DNA of 5,582 bases, taken from JBHWPB01 sp043424675. Its GTDB lineage: Bacteria; Bacillota; Bacilli; Lactobacillales; Carnobacteriaceae_A. Shown piece by piece: positions 4,763 through 5,582 of the stretch. A model generated the notes under the pieces. It did no database searches. It saw nothing but the letters and a program-made list of their open reading frames with translations, and was not told where the DNA came from. The stretch is from contig JBHWPB010000098.1 in NCBI GenBank assembly GCA_043424675.1, forward strand, positions 1-5,582, written 5' to 3'. The position numbers and the translations under genes are program-made. The number at the start of each line of letters is the position of its first letter. Position 1 is the stretch's first letter.

Positions 4763-4776
4763 GACAACTCTCCTTC

Positions 4777-5415
4777 CTAGAAGTTTTTCTTACTTTCAAC
4801 CCAGTTTAAGACAAGGGTAACAACAGCTGTGACAGCCAGGTAGAGGAGGCCGACCCCGATAAAAGGTACCAGAGACGCATAGGTATTAGCGGCACTCTGT
4901 CCTGCACGGAGCAGCTCTGTTATTCCCAGGATGTAAACGAGTGATGTATCTTTTACAAGAGAAATAACTTCATTTCCAACAGAAGGAAGCACGATGCCGA
5001 TGACTTGTGGAATGATAATCCGCCTGAACCCACGAGCTCTTCCAATGCCAAGCACGTCGATCGCTTCGTATTGATTTCTTGGGATGGCCATAATTCCGCC
5101 TCTGAAGATTTCCGCAAAATAAGCCGCATAGTTTAAGATGAAAGCGATAATCGCCGCATCAAATCGCTCTAAAACAATTCCCACAAAAGGGAGTCCGAAA
5201 AAGAAGAACATGAGCTGTAAGAGAAGCGGTGTCCCCCGCATGACAAAAATATAAGCTTGGATAAGTGCACCCAGCCATTTGGGAGCGTAAACACGGATCA
5301 CGGCTATCAGAAACCCGAGAGGCAGACTGATAAGCCCTACGATAAAGAAAATGGTGAGGGACGTTTGCAGACCATCGAAAAGAGAAGGCCATATCGTTAT
5401 CAACATATCAAGCAT
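4777..5415 (-). CDS. polar amino-acid ABC transporter permease (HisM/GlnP type)
   Basis: This 212-residue integral membrane subunit forms the import channel. Hydrophobic segments lie at about 18-40, 50-80, 86-101, 137-165 and 183-204, as in the 3TM/BPD amino-acid permease family. Typical motifs are RGTPLLLQ (60-67), the coupling EAA loop from EIFRGGI (102-108) through NQYEA (114-118), and KDTSLV (155-160). The EAA loop has Asn114 where Gly is common. The ATG at 5415 is chosen over the out-of-frame ATG at 5420 because AAAGGA (5424-5429) is 8 nt from the former and only 3 nt from the latter. It sits 15 nt after the binding-protein gene and 14 nt before the ATPase gene, so all three are one operon. 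Confidence 0.94.
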   Translation of the reverse strand: MLDMLITIWPSLFDGLQTSLTIFFIVGLISLPLGFLIAVIRVYAPKWLGALIQAYIFVMRGTPLLLQLMFFFFGLPFVGIVLERFDAAIIAFILNYAAYFAEIFRGGIMAIPRNQYEAIDVLGIGRARGFRRIIIPQVIGIVLPSVGNEVISLVKDTSLVYILGITELLRAGQSAANTYASLVPFIGVGLLYLAVTAVVTLVLNWVESKKNF

Positions 5416-5430
5416 TGCATTGATCCTTTC

Positions 5431-5582
5431 TTAAGAAACTGATTCAGCTGCAGCCTCATTATCGAACCATTTTGCATAGATTTCATCATATGTACCATTT
5501 TCTTCAATTTCAGCAAGTGCCGCATTCAACTCAGCTTCTAGTTCTGTATCTTCTTTGCGCATGCCAACAGCAAAGAGTTCAT
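5431..5582 (-). CDS. amino-acid ABC transporter substrate-binding protein, C-terminal fragment (continues beyond the window)
   Basis: The last 49 residues are visible, entering from the window edge and ending in TAA at 5431-5433. The stretch AVGMRKEDTELEAELNAAL followed by ENGTYDEIYAKWF is the characteristic end of family 3 extracellular solute-binding proteins (fluctuating charged helix, then G-T-Y-x-x-I-x-x-K-W-F). It ends in a short Ala/Glu-rich tail. It would capture a polar amino acid outside the membrane and deliver it to the permease encoded just downstream. The ligand-binding residues and lipoprotein signal are outside the window. Confidence 0.9.
   Translation of the reverse strand, partial: ELFAVGMRKEDTELEAELNAALAEIEENGTYDEIYAKWFDNEAAAESVS

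Noticed and set aside
4763..4774. AGAGTTGTCATG before the ATPase gene as a third copy of the 12-bp element
   Set aside because: Only the first eight bases match, and these are part of the Shine-Dalgarno and spacer inside an operon; most likely chance.

Overview
The window reads as chromosomal DNA of a low-to-moderate GC Gram-positive bacterium (Bacillota; Lactobacillales or Bacillales, not resolvable here). The grounds are strong AGGAGG-type ribosome binding sites, AT-rich intergenic DNA with TATAAT-type promoters, hairpin-plus-T-run terminators and the gene families present. No rRNA, tRNA, CRISPR array or intact mobile element was seen.

Layout. (1) 1-251, + strand: the 3' end of an OsmC-family peroxide-detoxification protein, closed by a strong terminator at 298-322. 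(2) 323-732: an AT-rich stretch without a convincing gene. (3) 733-1419, - strand: a stand-alone class I glutamine amidotransferase with an intact Cys-His-Glu triad. (4) 1420-1974: a 555-bp divergent regulatory region. It holds two extended -10 promoters facing outwards, an exact 12-bp element repeated in inverted orientation just downstream of each, and an extra promoter/SD/'ATG-TAA' unit framed by a 10-bp inverted repeat. (5) 1975-3225, + strand: a CodA-type cytosine deaminase with a Ser at the position of E. coli Asp314. (6) 3230-3267: a bidirectional terminator between convergent units. (7) 3265-5582, - strand: one tightly spaced cluster in the order substrate-binding protein (3' end only), HisM-type permease, GlnQ-type ATPase, barnase-family ribonuclease, barstar-family inhibitor.

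How the genes fit together. The deaminase and the amidotransferase are divergent and appear to share a cis element, so they may be co-regulated, plausibly in nitrogen or nucleobase metabolism (inference). The lower half is a polar amino-acid ABC importer whose last two cistrons are an exported RNase and its cytoplasmic inhibitor. All five barnase residues checked in and around the active site (K27, E73, R83, R87, H102) align with one constant offset of 49, so the RNase should be active. Barnase Arg59 is a Phe here and barstar Tyr29 is a Val, which suggests a re-shaped toxin-inhibitor interface. The most notable points are the RNase/inhibitor pair riding in an amino-acid importer operon and the shared element in the divergent promoter region.
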